From SURF-32 sp964648365 (GTDB lineage Bacteria; Planctomycetota; Phycisphaerae; UBA1845), in assembly GCA_964648365.1 (NCBI GenBank), contig CAZYLK010000013.1, positions 1 to 60,265 on the forward strand: 60,265 bases of DNA, read 5' to 3'. A program made the translations under genes and the position numbers. Positions 34,914 through 43,645 of the stretch are shown here, in pieces (position 1 is the first letter of the stretch; each line of letters starts with the position of its first letter). The notes under the pieces were generated by a model, which saw only the letters and a list, made by a program, of their open reading frames with translations, made no database searches and was not told the DNA's origin.

Positions 34914-35151
34914 GCTCTGACCGGCGTGAAATCACCAGGGCTCAGTCGGTAGTCCCGGCATCGGCGCTCATGCCCGGCGCCTGATCGCCGGACGACGCAG
35001 TTTCATACGCATGGCCCGTCGCGGCCTGCGCGCTAGGATCCAATCGAACCCTTGTTCGATCGGGGTGCGCAGGCGGCGGACGGGCTTTTCGTTTGCGCAC
35101 CGTGGCGGAGCGACGCCACCCGTCGGGCGGCACTCCGCTTGGAGTCCGCCC

Positions 35152-35481
35152 ATGGTAAATCCCGCCAATCCAACGCACGCACAAGTCCGACGCCGTCTGC
35201 GGGAACTCTGGCTCATCCCCACCGGTGAGACGCCGTTGTATTGCGATCGCGCTGAACTCGATGGGGAGTGGATCAGCTTCCGCGTCGCACGAAACGCGAC
35301 GCTGGCCGCCGGCCATCACTGCGAACTCTGCTCGAATCGACCCGGCGAGAGCACGCCGCCGGGCCTGGGCGTGGCGTTCAATCGCGGCGCCGTCCTGAAG
35401 CGGGTCCGGCCAATCGAGGACGGCGACGGTCCGGCACTCCTCGTCGAGGCACGTCTCGACCGGCGCGGGCCGTGCGCATAG
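35152..35481 (+). CDS. Hypothetical 109-residue protein
   Basis: The ATG at 35152 has GGAG seven bases upstream. The composition is balanced (LWLIPTGETPLYCDRAELDGEWISFRVARNA) and GC bias at third codon positions is moderately high, which supports coding. Two cysteines occur as CELC. There is no signal peptide or membrane span. The opposite strand is also open but reads as an Arg/Ala/Pro-rich string. No family recognised. Confidence 0.5.
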   Translation: MVNPANPTHAQVRRRLRELWLIPTGETPLYCDRAELDGEWISFRVARNATLAAGHHCELCSNRPGESTPPGLGVAFNRGAVLKRVRPIEDGDGPALLVEARLDRRGPCA

Positions 35482-35774
35482 GTTCCCGTCGGCGCTCGCA
35501 GAATCGCCCATGACCACGCCATGTACGGCCGACGCCTCATTCACGTCCGCCAAAACCGCTGCAAGTGCTCTCCGGGACGGAAGTAGCGCCGTTCAAACAA
35601 CGATAGACCCAGAGCAGCCCGTTCGGAGTGGTGTTGCACAGCCTTCCAGCTCGTGACTCGACTGGCTGGAAGCGCCGGCGGGGCCGGCCCCTGCCACACA
35701 ATCTTCAGCAGGCCGTACACGGCCGTGGACGCCGCGGCCGGTTGGCCTGCTCCGATTCCGAGAGCGGTTTAATC

Positions 35775-37598
35775 ATGTCCGCAACTACGTTGCTCGAAGC
35801 CACTGAACCTGCGCGGCAGGGACGGGAACCCGCCGCGATCCCGACCGAGCCTGCCCGATCGCAGCAAGGTCTGCGATCCGACGCTTACCTGGCCGTCGTG
35901 CGAGCGGCGGCGCCGCGGCTGCTTGCGCAGCTCGATTCCGGTCGCGCGCCGGTCGGCGTCATCTCCCCGGTGCGATTTCGGCAGGCGGGGCCGCAGGGTG
36001 CGGCCGCGCTCGCGCTTGCGCTTCTGTGTCAGCGGAATCCGCGCATGCACGGCGCCGGCGTGATCCGCGAGGGCGTGCGAAGCTGGCTCATTCGCTGGCA
36101 GATGGCGTTGTGCTCGCGCGGGCTGCCGACCTGCCGGCTCGCGCGGCGGCGCTGGCTGCGCTGCGCAGAGGCGGGCGGCCACATCGTCGAATTGCTGCTG
36201 GAATGCGAGCGATATCAGACACCGGGCATGTTCGCCGACATCGAGCGCTTCCTCGGCTGGTTGGCAAAGGGCCGGCCCGGTCAGGGCATCGAGGAACTGC
36301 GGGCCGCGCACGCCCTGATCGCAGGGGCAACGCTGGTCCGACGAAGTTCGATGCTGGACGTGGGTCGCCGCCGACTCCACACAATGCTGGCCACGCAGCA
36401 CGACGAAGGCTGGTTCCCGGATGCCCGCGGCGTGATCGACTACCGCCGCCAGGCGGCCTTCTCTTTCGGCCTCGCGCGGATCGCCTGCCTGGGCAGGTGG
36501 CCGGAAGTCGACGCGGCACTCGCCCGGCTGGTGCCGTTCGTCGCGAGCGTCGCGCGGCCGGTCCCAACGGGCAGCAAGCCCAGTGCCGTGGCGTTCGATT
36601 CCACCGCCGCAGCGGTTCTTGCGGCGGAAGTGATGGCGGATCGCCTGCCCGTCGCTTGCGAGATGACACGCGCGATTGAATCGCTGTGCGCGAGCAGCCG
36701 GCCTTGGGAGCATGCGCTCTACGGCGACGACTACGTGGCGGATCTCTGCGCCGCCCTGAGCCACGCGGCCGGCCTCGCGCAGCACCCGCGGTCTCCAACG
36801 GCCGAGAGTTCCGCTGCGACGACCGCAATGTCCCGCGGCGCGAAGGACCGTGCCGCAACAACGGCTGAACCCGTGATCAGCCCGGTAGCGACGATCGGCT
36901 CGCCCCGGATCATCCATCATCGCGGCTGCGGCGTCACGGTCTACGACGCGCCGGACTACCGTGCGGTCGTCGACGTCCGCCGGGGCGGGTCGATGCGCCT
37001 GTGGTGGCGCACACGCTGCGGAGCGAGAGCGATGCATCGCGACGGCCCCACTGTACTGCCGCTGCGAGGCTCCGCCGCCATCCCCGTTATTGACGACGGC
37101 GCATGCGTCGCGCCGGCCGGCGATGATGGATCGAGCCTGATCGAACGCCCGGGGACGCTCCTTCGACCGGCGCGGCACCGAAGCCGGATGCGCTTCTCGC
37201 ACCACGCCTGCGGCTTCGACGGCTACGTAAGCGGTCTTCGAGCAGCGCACGGGCTGGCTGCGTGGCGTGCCGCGCTGCGGCGCTGGTTCGGGCGCCGGTT
37301 TGGAATTGGCATCGCCACGCAGGATGGCGATCTGTCGGGCGGAAGGCGTTCGCGCCGTTCGCCAAAGGCGGGAGTGGGCGCCGGCTGGCACTGCCGTCGA
37401 ATCATCGTGTTCGGCCCGCACAGCGTTCGCATTCGCGACCGGATCACCGCGACCCGGCGGGCCAGGTTCGCCATCTGCATGCCCAACGGGATCGTCTCCC
37501 GCTACGAGCCACTTCCCCTGCTGCGCCGGACGCAGCGCTGGTACGCCGGCGAGGGGCGACTCATCGCGGATCGGACTTACTCCGTCACCCAGCGATAG
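35775..37598 (+). CDS. Large protein of unknown function (possibly polysaccharide-lyase-like)
   Basis: 607 residues from the ATG at 35775; the in-frame region before it is low-complexity. Residues about 30-330 are mostly helical (ARRRWLRCAEAGGHIVELLLECERYQTPGMFADIERFLGWLAK, DEGWFPDARGVIDYRRQAAFSFGLARIACLGRWPEVDAALA), and the last 270 are beta-rich. A helical toroid followed by a beta domain is the layout of heparinase II/III and alginate lyases, which is a weak resemblance rather than an identification. There is no clear signal peptide. The opposite strand is open over the same span but lacks protein-like features. Confidence 0.5.
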   Translation: MSATTLLEATEPARQGREPAAIPTEPARSQQGLRSDAYLAVVRAAAPRLLAQLDSGRAPVGVISPVRFRQAGPQGAAALALALLCQRNPRMHGAGVIREGVRSWLIRWQMALCSRGLPTCRLARRRWLRCAEAGGHIVELLLECERYQTPGMFADIERFLGWLAKGRPGQGIEELRAAHALIAGATLVRRSSMLDVGRRRLHTMLATQHDEGWFPDARGVIDYRRQAAFSFGLARIACLGRWPEVDAALARLVPFVASVARPVPTGSKPSAVAFDSTAAAVLAAEVMADRLPVACEMTRAIESLCASSRPWEHALYGDDYVADLCAALSHAAGLAQHPRSPTAESSAATTAMSRGAKDRAATTAEPVISPVATIGSPRIIHHRGCGVTVYDAPDYRAVVDVRRGGSMRLWWRTRCGARAMHRDGPTVLPLRGSAAIPVIDDGACVAPAGDDGSSLIERPGTLLRPARHRSRMRFSHHACGFDGYVSGLRAAHGLAAWRAALRRWFGRRFGIGIATQDGDLSGGRRSRRSPKAGVGAGWHCRRIIVFGPHSVRIRDRITATRRARFAICMPNGIVSRYEPLPLLRRTQRWYAGEGRLIADRTYSVTQR

Positions 37599-37636
37599 CG
37601 CGCGCCGGCCGCCGGCGCCGCTGGGCGCCGTCGTCG

Positions 37637-38104
37637 CTATCGCAGGATGCGCGCGTAGTACGCGCACGCGTCCTCCACTTCGAGACGGACGGCAAGGTCG
37701 CGCATGACGACCTGCTTGAACCGTTCGACATGCTCACCGGGCAGGGTAATGTCGAAGTCGCCCTCCAGGACGTCGCCTGCTGCGTTCCACGTCAGGTAGA
37801 AGCGTAAATACCAACCAACCTTCGGCGACGCGATTCCCACCCGCACATAATCGTCTGCGGGCATTGACTCGCAGATCGCCTGAGGCGACTTCACGAGTTC
37901 CAACAGCCCGTGCAGGTCGATGCGATCCCTCTCGAACTCGAGGCCGTCATGTTGCCACCAATCGTCGTAGCGCTGCAGCGTATCATCGGGATCAAGTTCC
38001 TGCAGGAACGCGGCCACCGTGCAAAGGCTGGCGGACAGCAGAGTGGCGGGGACGAACTCTGTGAGGCGGAAGTTCGTTCCTTCTGGTTTCATCAGGCGCG
38101 CCAT
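37637..38104 (-). CDS. Hypothetical 155-residue protein
   Basis: From the ATG at 38104 (MARLMKPEGTNFRLTEF) the protein is soluble and acidic, with a balanced composition (CTVAAFLQELDPDDTLQRYDDWWQHDGLEFERDRIDLHGLLELV). An internal ATG at 38092 is an alternative start. The frame extends upstream to 38263 without coding character. It converges with the preceding large gene, leaving 38 bp between stops. No family recognised. Confidence 0.6.
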   Translation of the reverse strand: MARLMKPEGTNFRLTEFVPATLLSASLCTVAAFLQELDPDDTLQRYDDWWQHDGLEFERDRIDLHGLLELVKSPQAICESMPADDYVRVGIASPKVGWYLRFYLTWNAAGDVLEGDFDITLPGEHVERFKQVVMRDLAVRLEVEDACAYYARILR

Positions 38105-38343
38105 GGTTCGTCTCGATCGCGGGTCGACAAGAGGCAGACCGATCCCGCAGTGTATCGTCTGCCTGGTTGGTCCGTACGCACAGCACGATGACACGCAGGC
38201 GAAGGCGACCGAGGATTCCACGCCGTTGAGCCGCAGGCCGCTGCGGCCGCGCAGCCGGAGCACCGGCCTTCGATTCCCATTGGACGCTTATCGGAGCGAC
38301 GGAGGCACTCCCCGACGGCTATGATCGGCCGGAGGGGAAAGAA

Positions 38344-38856
38344 GTGCCTGACAGAGCAGACAGCGACAATCCACGCGGCGAAGCCGCGGATGCCGTGAAG
38401 CCGGCATTCGCTTCCGCGGATCGGCGTGGCACGCGCCGGGACGACCGTCGTGCAGCCCCGTCGAACGAGCGCCGCACCCAAGCCGCGACCGCGCCGCAAC
38501 TTCGCTGCATCGACGCGGCCCCGCCGCAAACCCACACGTTCATCCCGCCCACGGAACTGATCCTCCGTACGATGATCGAGACGGAAATCCGTACCGGGCG
38601 GCTGACGCCTGCACGGCGCCGGCGCGTGGTCAAGTACGCAATGGGCATGGGCCTCTCCGCAATCGAAGCGGGTCGCCTGGTCGCGCAGTGCCGCGATGAG
38701 GCGCTGGCCGGCGACGACCCCGTCGCCCGCGAAACCGCACTGAAGCTCGTCCCGCGACCGGCGCCCGATCGACGCCCGGCCGCTTCCGTCCTGGCAGTCG
38801 CCCTTGCCGCCACCGCCGTATTCAAGTTGGCGATGATGCTCGTCCTCGGCGGGTGA
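38344..38856 (+). CDS. Hypothetical protein with C-terminal membrane helix
   Basis: 170 residues from a GTG preceded by GGAGGGGAAAGAA. The first 65 residues are disordered and basic. A helical segment follows (ELILRTMIETEIRTGRLTPARRRRVVKYAMGMGLSAIEAGRLVAQCRDEAL), then a C-terminal membrane helix (about 148-166). The tail-anchored layout resembles the 33780-34262 protein in plan, not in sequence. No family recognised. Confidence 0.6.
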   Translation: MPDRADSDNPRGEAADAVKPAFASADRRGTRRDDRRAAPSNERRTQAATAPQLRCIDAAPPQTHTFIPPTELILRTMIETEIRTGRLTPARRRRVVKYAMGMGLSAIEAGRLVAQCRDEALAGDDPVARETALKLVPRPAPDRRPAASVLAVALAATAVFKLAMMLVLGG

Positions 38857-38866
38857 CCGGCGCACG

Positions 38867-39715
38867 TTACTCGAAGCCGGGAACGTGATACGATACCGCA
38901 TCCGCGCCCCCAACAGACACCAGCACTTCACCGTCTTCCGGCGAGTGTTCCGTGAACGCAATCACGACCGTGATCGTATCCGGGCCGGGACCATCGTTCG
39001 GAATATCGAAGGTCAGCGTACCATCCTCGGGCAGGAAGTTGCCGTTGGCCGTCGGGGCCATGACGATCGCCTGCACTTCGACGTCGTACGCATCGTCGTC
39101 AACATTCGTCAGCGTGAGCGTGCCGTCAGGTACGTCGATGACGACCGACGCCGCGCCGTCCTCCCCGGTCACGGTGAACATCACGGTGATTGTCCCTTCG
39201 GCCGTGCCGATGCCGGTGGTCTCGATGTCGAGCGCGGCCGTCCACTGCGTCGAACCGTTCACGCTCGCACGCGTCAGTTCTGCAGTGCCCGAGGTCACCT
39301 CATCGTCCACGCCAAAGGCGTTGAACGTCAGCGAAACCGCCTGCGAACCGATTGCCGTGTCGGCCGTGACCGAACCGCTGACGGCAGCGTCCGGGTAGAG
39401 CGTGCTCTCGCACCCGTCGCCGTAGTCAAGGGTGATCTGCACGGCCGGCAGCGCCTGTCCGTCAACAGTCACTGCCGGGCACGCGCCGAACGTCCCGTCG
39501 CCTTGCGGATCCACGTCGTCCAGCGCGGAAAAGCCGCCCAGCGTCTGACCGACGGCCCTCATCTGCGTCACAACCGAATCCACCGCGGCCTGCTGCTGGT
39601 CGGTGAGTTCGGGCGTGTTGTCGTTGCCGCCCGGCGGCGTCACGGTGCAGCCGGTGAAGAGGACAAGCGTTGACATCGCGGAGAGCAACACAGCGGCAAG
39701 GCTGCGGGTGATCAT
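38867..39715 (-). CDS. Predicted lipoprotein, unknown function
   Basis: 282 residues from the ATG at 39715 (GGAG six bases upstream). The signal peptide ends in a lipobox (LFTGC, Cys near residue 23). The mature part is acidic, Thr/Val/Asp-rich and beta-predicted, with repeated strands (GSVTADTAIGSQAVSLTFNAFG, GTITVMFTVTGEDGAASVVIDVP, GTLTFDIPNDGPGPDTITVVIAF). This is typical of planctomycete surface lipoproteins. Function unknown. Confidence 0.8.
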   Translation of the reverse strand: MITRSLAAVLLSAMSTLVLFTGCTVTPPGGNDNTPELTDQQQAAVDSVVTQMRAVGQTLGGFSALDDVDPQGDGTFGACPAVTVDGQALPAVQITLDYGDGCESTLYPDAAVSGSVTADTAIGSQAVSLTFNAFGVDDEVTSGTAELTRASVNGSTQWTAALDIETTGIGTAEGTITVMFTVTGEDGAASVVIDVPDGTLTLTNVDDDAYDVEVQAIVMAPTANGNFLPEDGTLTFDIPNDGPGPDTITVVIAFTEHSPEDGEVLVSVGGADAVSYHVPGFE

Positions 39716-40137
39716 GATGAACTCCATTTCCTGACGAGAGCCGCGGCCGATCCGGCGGACGCGGGCTACGTTCAGCGTTCGGACTCCCGCCCGGCGCGGA
39801 TCGACCCGAACGATGGGCGAGAATACCCACCACCCCTCCCTCCCGCCACCCGCGCGAAGACGCTGCGCTCCGCCTCTCCCCACCACCGCGCCCCGCCACA
39901 GTGCCCCCCGCTCCCTGCTTTCCCCGTCCTGCCTTCGTGGCTCCGTGCCTCCGTGGCTTCGCTCTCCCTCCGTACCTCGGTGCCTTGGTGCCTGTCTACC
40001 GCCTTCATGGCTTCCCCCATCCGTTGCCAATCCCCATACCGGGCGATAAGGTGGCTTTTCGCCCGGTGGTGGCGGTCGGCCCGGGGTGGCGATCGGCGCG
40101 CGCCGGCACTTTTCAATCGGCAGGAGCACGCGGCATC
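39716..40137. repeat. Intergenic region with degenerate CACGGAG/CACGAAG repeats
   Basis: 422 bp between the lipoprotein and trigger factor genes. From about 39931 to 40010 the minus strand is a chain of diverged units such as CACGGAG, CACCAAG and CACGAAG spaced by GGC or CC. No gene is supported; frames running through it translate to low-complexity strings. The trigger factor promoter must lie here, with only weak candidates near 40028-40055. Confidence 0.6.
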
Positions 40138-41667
40138 ATGGCGGACGAGGAAGCAACGCTGGAGCAGGATCAGACCCTGGAAGGCGGCCAGGAGACAGAT
40201 GCGGCCGACGACGTCGAATCCTCGGAAGAGGACATGACGGACGAACAGCGCCAGATGGCCGAGCTGAAGGAAGCGCTCGAGATCCAGCGCGAAGAGATCG
40301 GGCCGCTCCGACTCAAGATGACGATCACGGTGCCGAGGGACACGCTCGACGGCCGCATGCAGGAGCAATTCGAGGAATTGCGACGCGACTCCGTCGTGCC
40401 TGGCTTCCGTAAGGGCCACGCCCCGATGAAGCTGGTCGAGAAGCGGTTCGCCCCCGACGTAGGCGATCAGCTTGTCGGCAAGCTCGTCGGTTCGTCCTTC
40501 ATGGCCGCGATGGAGAAGGAGGGCATCGAATCCGTCGGGGATCCGCTCGTGTGGGTCAAGACCACCGAGCAGCGCGCCGACGAGCACGGCCACACCAGGC
40601 CGGTCGACGTGGAGAAGCTCGTCTCCGTCGGCGAGGCGCTCGACATCATCAAGATGCCCAAGGACGGCCCGCTGACGTACGTCTGCGAGGTCGAGGTGCG
40701 GCCCGAGTTCGAGTTGCCCTCGCTGGACAAGATCAGCGTCAATCGGCCCAAAATCCAGATTACGGACAAGCAGGTCGACAAGCAGATGCTGCAGATGCAG
40801 TGGCAGCGGGCGACCTACACGCCCGTCGAGGGCGGCGCCGTCGAGGCCGACGATCTGCTCTACGTGGATATGAAGATCTCCATCGGCGATGAAGTGGTCC
40901 ACTCGGCCGACAACGAAGAGATCGCCGCCCGAAGGATGCGGCTGTGGAACGTCCCGCTGCCCGACCTGGGCGACGCGCTGGTCGGCAAGGGGCGCGACGA
41001 AAAGGTCACGGTCGAGGGAACCGTCCCCGATGAGCACGAGCAGATCGCCCATCGCGGGAAGACGGCGCGGTTCGAATTCGCCATCCGCGAGATCAAGCGC
41101 CTGACCGTTCCGCCGATGGACGCAGACGCGCTGGCGGCCTACGGACTGGAGAGTGAGGAGGAATTCCGCCGGCACGTTCGCGAGGCGATGGAAGCGCGGG
41201 TGGAACAACTCACCCAGCAGAACATGCGCGGCCAGGTCGCAGATTATCTCATCGAGAAGACCGAGATGCCGCTGCCCGAGCAGCTTTCGATGCGGCAGAC
41301 GGTCCGGTTGCTGCGCCGCCGCATGGTGGAGTTGTATCGCGAAGGCGTACCCGAGCCGGAGATCAACAAGCATCTGGACGAGTTGCGGGTCTCGGCCGAG
41401 AAGGACGCCGCCCGCCTGCTCAAGCTCGACTTCATCCTCGAAAAGCTGGCGGAAGCGCGGGAAGTTCAGGTCGAAGAGTACGAACTCAACGGCGCCATCG
41501 CCGAAATGGCCGCCCGGCAGAACAAGCGCTTCGACCGCGTCCGCGACGAACTTGCCCGAAACGACGGTTTGACGACGCTCTACATCGAACTCCGCAATCA
41601 GAAGCTGCTGGACCAGCTTCTCGAGGGCGCCGAAGTGACGGACGTGGAGGCCCAGAAGCCGGCGTAG
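40138..41667 (+). CDS. tig: Trigger factor (ribosome-associated peptidyl-prolyl isomerase/chaperone)
   Basis: 509 residues from the ATG at 40138 (AGGAG 11 bases upstream). An acidic N-terminal extension of about 55 residues comes before the ribosome-binding domain, whose signature is present: VVPGFRKGHAPMKLVEKRF. The middle PPIase-like region (about 200-310) and the long helical C-terminal domain (about 310-495, SEEEFRRHVREAMEARVEQLTQQNMRGQVADYLIEKTEMPLPEQL) follow, in the normal order. It binds nascent chains at the ribosome exit. Like E. coli tig it lies upstream of clpP, here with two extra genes between. Confidence 0.95.
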   Translation: MADEEATLEQDQTLEGGQETDAADDVESSEEDMTDEQRQMAELKEALEIQREEIGPLRLKMTITVPRDTLDGRMQEQFEELRRDSVVPGFRKGHAPMKLVEKRFAPDVGDQLVGKLVGSSFMAAMEKEGIESVGDPLVWVKTTEQRADEHGHTRPVDVEKLVSVGEALDIIKMPKDGPLTYVCEVEVRPEFELPSLDKISVNRPKIQITDKQVDKQMLQMQWQRATYTPVEGGAVEADDLLYVDMKISIGDEVVHSADNEEIAARRMRLWNVPLPDLGDALVGKGRDEKVTVEGTVPDEHEQIAHRGKTARFEFAIREIKRLTVPPMDADALAAYGLESEEEFRRHVREAMEARVEQLTQQNMRGQVADYLIEKTEMPLPEQLSMRQTVRLLRRRMVELYREGVPEPEINKHLDELRVSAEKDAARLLKLDFILEKLAEAREVQVEEYELNGAIAEMAARQNKRFDRVRDELARNDGLTTLYIELRNQKLLDQLLEGAEVTDVEAQKPA

Positions 41668-41864
41668 TAGTGTGCGGGGAGAGGACTGACTCCCGGAATC
41701 CTGATGACGCTTCGGGTGCATCCATGCCTGAACAGGAAGGCGCCGTGAGTTCGGCCGGCCCCGCAAAGCCGACACCACTACCGCTCACCGACCGATAGCC
41801 GGACGCTTGACTGCGGCCTACAATCCGGTGAGCGTACTTAGAGCCTTGCAGGGAGCCTTCACGG

Positions 41865-42110
41865 ATGGTCCTTGACGCCGAGCTCGCATTCTTCGAGCAA
41901 CACCGCGACTCGTGGGCGGAAGCGCATGAGGGCGAGTTCGTGCTGATCCGTGGCGACGATTTCGCGTTCTTCGCTTCGGACGAACAGGCCTACCAGGCCG
42001 CGCTTGATAAGTGGGGCGAGGTACCCGTGCTCATCCGGCAAGTTCTGCGCGAGGATCCGTTGGATGATCCGTTGTCTCTGATCTGCGGCACGCTCCATGC
42101 CCCGTCTTGA
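41865..42110 (+). CDS. Small hypothetical protein (DUF5678-like)
   Basis: 81 residues: MVLDAELAFFEQHRDSWAEAHEGEFVLIRGDDFAFF and then SDEQAYQAALDKWGEVPVLIRQVL. The pattern of a helix, a strand pair carrying a lysine/glycine turn, then a helix ending in an acidic patch resembles the small DUF5678 family, whose role is unknown. Its end overlaps the start of the retropepsin-like gene by 14 bp in another frame, so the two are probably translated together. GGGAG stands about 12 bases before the start. Confidence 0.75.
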   Translation: MVLDAELAFFEQHRDSWAEAHEGEFVLIRGDDFAFFASDEQAYQAALDKWGEVPVLIRQVLREDPLDDPLSLICGTLHAPS

Positions 42111-42642
42111 ACTCTCCTGCGCCCGGCAGCAGGGCAACGTGCAAATCTCCGCGCCAGACGGGCTGCAAGCGTACGGTCCAACCGTCGAAGTCGGGATCTG
42201 GCTGCACCATGCTACGGCGCGAAAGCGGCACGAGTCGGGCACCCCGATCCCTGGCGTTATCGTCGGAAACGCCATGCTCGATACCGGCGCCTCCGTGACC
42301 ACGATTGACCGTGGGGTCGCCGAGACGCTCGCTCTGGAGCCGTCCGGAATGGTCGAGTCTTTCGGCATTGGCGGAAAGGCGACAGGAATAACGGTGCCGT
42401 GCAGCGTCAAACTCGAGGGGTTCCGCGTAAACATTCCACGCTGTCACTGCCACGACTTGAGTGTCCATTGCCGTGATCTGGTTTGCCTGATTGGACGGGA
42501 CATACTTCGGCACCTGGTATTTCACTACGACGGCCCAGCGGGGGCGATCTACCTGGAGCTTCAGCGACCCGGCGGGCCCGGCACGCCGAGCGCGGCACCG
42601 AGGGGTGCGAAAGCTCGGAAGCGCAAGCGCCGCCGCAAGTAA
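42097..42642 (+). CDS. Retropepsin-like aspartyl protease family protein
   Basis: 181 residues. The aspartyl protease signature AMLDTGASVTTI (Asp62-Thr-Gly-Ala-Ser) is followed by a GIGG flap-like segment and the closing CLIGRDILRHLVFHYDG motif, the standard single-domain retropepsin plan that works as a dimer. The last 15 residues are strongly basic (KARKRKRRRK). There is no signal peptide, so it is probably cytoplasmic. It overlaps the small upstream gene by 14 bp and precedes clpP by 177 bp. The substrate is unknown; its place between trigger factor and ClpP suggests a part in protein quality control (inference). Confidence 0.85.
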   Translation: MPRLELSCARQQGNVQISAPDGLQAYGPTVEVGIWLHHATARKRHESGTPIPGVIVGNAMLDTGASVTTIDRGVAETLALEPSGMVESFGIGGKATGITVPCSVKLEGFRVNIPRCHCHDLSVHCRDLVCLIGRDILRHLVFHYDGPAGAIYLELQRPGGPGTPSAAPRGAKARKRKRRRK

Positions 42643-42706
42643 CGGCGGTGTGCTGCGATGAAAAAAAGCCTCGGTCCCACGACGCTGACAGGCCCATCCC
42701 GGCGTG

Positions 42707-42735
42707 TTGCAGTTACCGGACCCCGCGCATATTAT
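42707..42735 (+). promoter_or_regulatory. Candidate promoter of the clpP genes
   Basis: TTGCAG (42707-42712) and TATTAT (42730-42735) are separated by 17 bp. Transcription would start near 42742, about 78 bases before the clpP1 ATG. No heat-shock (CIRCE) dyad is seen. Confidence 0.6.
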
Positions 42736-42819
42736 CCCCAGACGATCCGCGAAATCGCCGACCTAACTGAGGCGCGGCCGTGGGCGCGGCCGGTTGGCCA
42801 GGAGATTCAGGGAACGCAC

Positions 42820-43440
42820 ATGGAAGAGATCATGCACCCGCTGATTCGGACCTATAACCAGTACCCGCCCTACCAGCGGACGCGGGAGATGTCCATCGAG
42901 GACATGCTGCTGGAAAACCGGATCATCTTCATCCCGGGACCGATCACCGAGCGGACGGCCGGTGTCGTGATCATGCGGCTGCTCTACTTGCAGTCCATCA
43001 AGCGCGACCAGGACGTACACCTGTACATCAACTCGCCTGGCGGGCTGGTGACGCAAACGCTCGCCATTTACGACACGATTCAGTACATGGGCTGCAGCGT
43101 GGCGACCTACTGTATCGGCGAGGCCGCCAGTGGCGCCGCGATCATCCTGATGGCCGGCACCAAGGGCAAGCGCTATATCCTGCCCAACGCCAAGGTCATG
43201 CTTCACCAACCCTACGGCGGCATCCAGGGCCAGGCCGAGGATATTCGCATCCAGGCCGAGGAGATCCTCCGCGACAAGAAGCGGCTCAACGAACTGATCG
43301 CCCGACACACAGGGCAGACCATCGAAAAAGTGACCGACGAGACCGAGCGCGACCGGTACATGGACGCGGAAGAGGCGCTCGCCTACGGCATCGTGGACGA
43401 AATCCTCAAGGAAGACGTTCACGACAAGAAGAAGAAGTGA
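42820..43440 (+). CDS. clpP: ClpP-family protease subunit 1
   Basis: 206 residues from the ATG at 42820 (AGGGA at seven bases). Full ClpP fold with INSPGG, catalytic Ser104, His129 (VMLHQP) and Asp178 (TERDRYMDAEEA) all present. The active-site loop reads GEAASGAAI rather than the usual G(Q/M)AASMGA. The tail KEDVHDKKKK is basic. ClpP forms a barrel that degrades proteins fed by ClpX or ClpA-type ATPases; none is seen in this window. A second clpP lies 205 bp downstream, separated by palindromic repeats. An open frame upstream to 42658 contains the promoter and is not coding. Confidence 0.95.
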   Translation: MEEIMHPLIRTYNQYPPYQRTREMSIEDMLLENRIIFIPGPITERTAGVVIMRLLYLQSIKRDQDVHLYINSPGGLVTQTLAIYDTIQYMGCSVATYCIGEAASGAAIILMAGTKGKRYILPNAKVMLHQPYGGIQGQAEDIRIQAEEILRDKKRLNELIARHTGQTIEKVTDETERDRYMDAEEALAYGIVDEILKEDVHDKKKK

Positions 43441-43447
43441 CCGGCCC

Positions 43448-43629
43448 GGTGTGGCACCGGTTTCGAACCGGTGGATCTGGTGTGGCACCGGTTTCCAACC
43501 GGTGCGTGGGACTGTAGCCAGAATGGGATGGCACATGGTCTGCCGGTAGAAGACACCGGTTGAGGACCGGTGCCACATACTGGAATTGAAGACACCGGTT
43601 GCAGACACGTTGCAAACCGATGCCACAAG
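43448..43629. repeat. Cluster of TGTGGCAC/CCGGTT palindromic repeats between clpP1 and clpP2
   Basis: Two direct units start at 43450 and 43481 (31-bp period), each with a CACCGGTTT...AACCGGTG dyad. Two further units lie in the opposite orientation (about 43551-43577 and 43588-43626), ending GTGCCACA and ATGCCACA. The cluster occupies nearly the whole 205-bp intergenic region. Confidence 0.9.
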
Positions 43630-43645
43630 ATTTGGAAAGAACACG

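Noticed and set aside
34942..35553. Minus-strand open frame opposite the 109-residue protein
   Set aside because: No ribosome site and a low-complexity C-terminal half; the plus frame has GGAG at the right spacing.
35769..37667. Minus-strand open frame opposite the 607-residue protein
   Set aside because: Composition is Arg/Ala/Pro-rich and irregular; the plus strand has regular helical segments. Some doubt remains.
39772..41778. Minus-strand open frame opposite trigger factor
   Set aside because: The plus strand encodes a full trigger factor; the minus string is His/Leu/Asp-rich without motifs.
41724..41798. 24-codon open frame between trigger factor and the small DUF gene
   Set aside because: No ribosome site and no recognisable features; likely chance.
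43448..43629. CRISPR array
   Set aside because: Only four units, in both orientations, spaced about 30 bp without unique spacers, and no cas genes.
43448..43629. tRNA gene suggested by GGTTTCGAACC-like strings
   Set aside because: The string is part of the CCGGTT palindrome; no acceptor, D or anticodon stems can be drawn.
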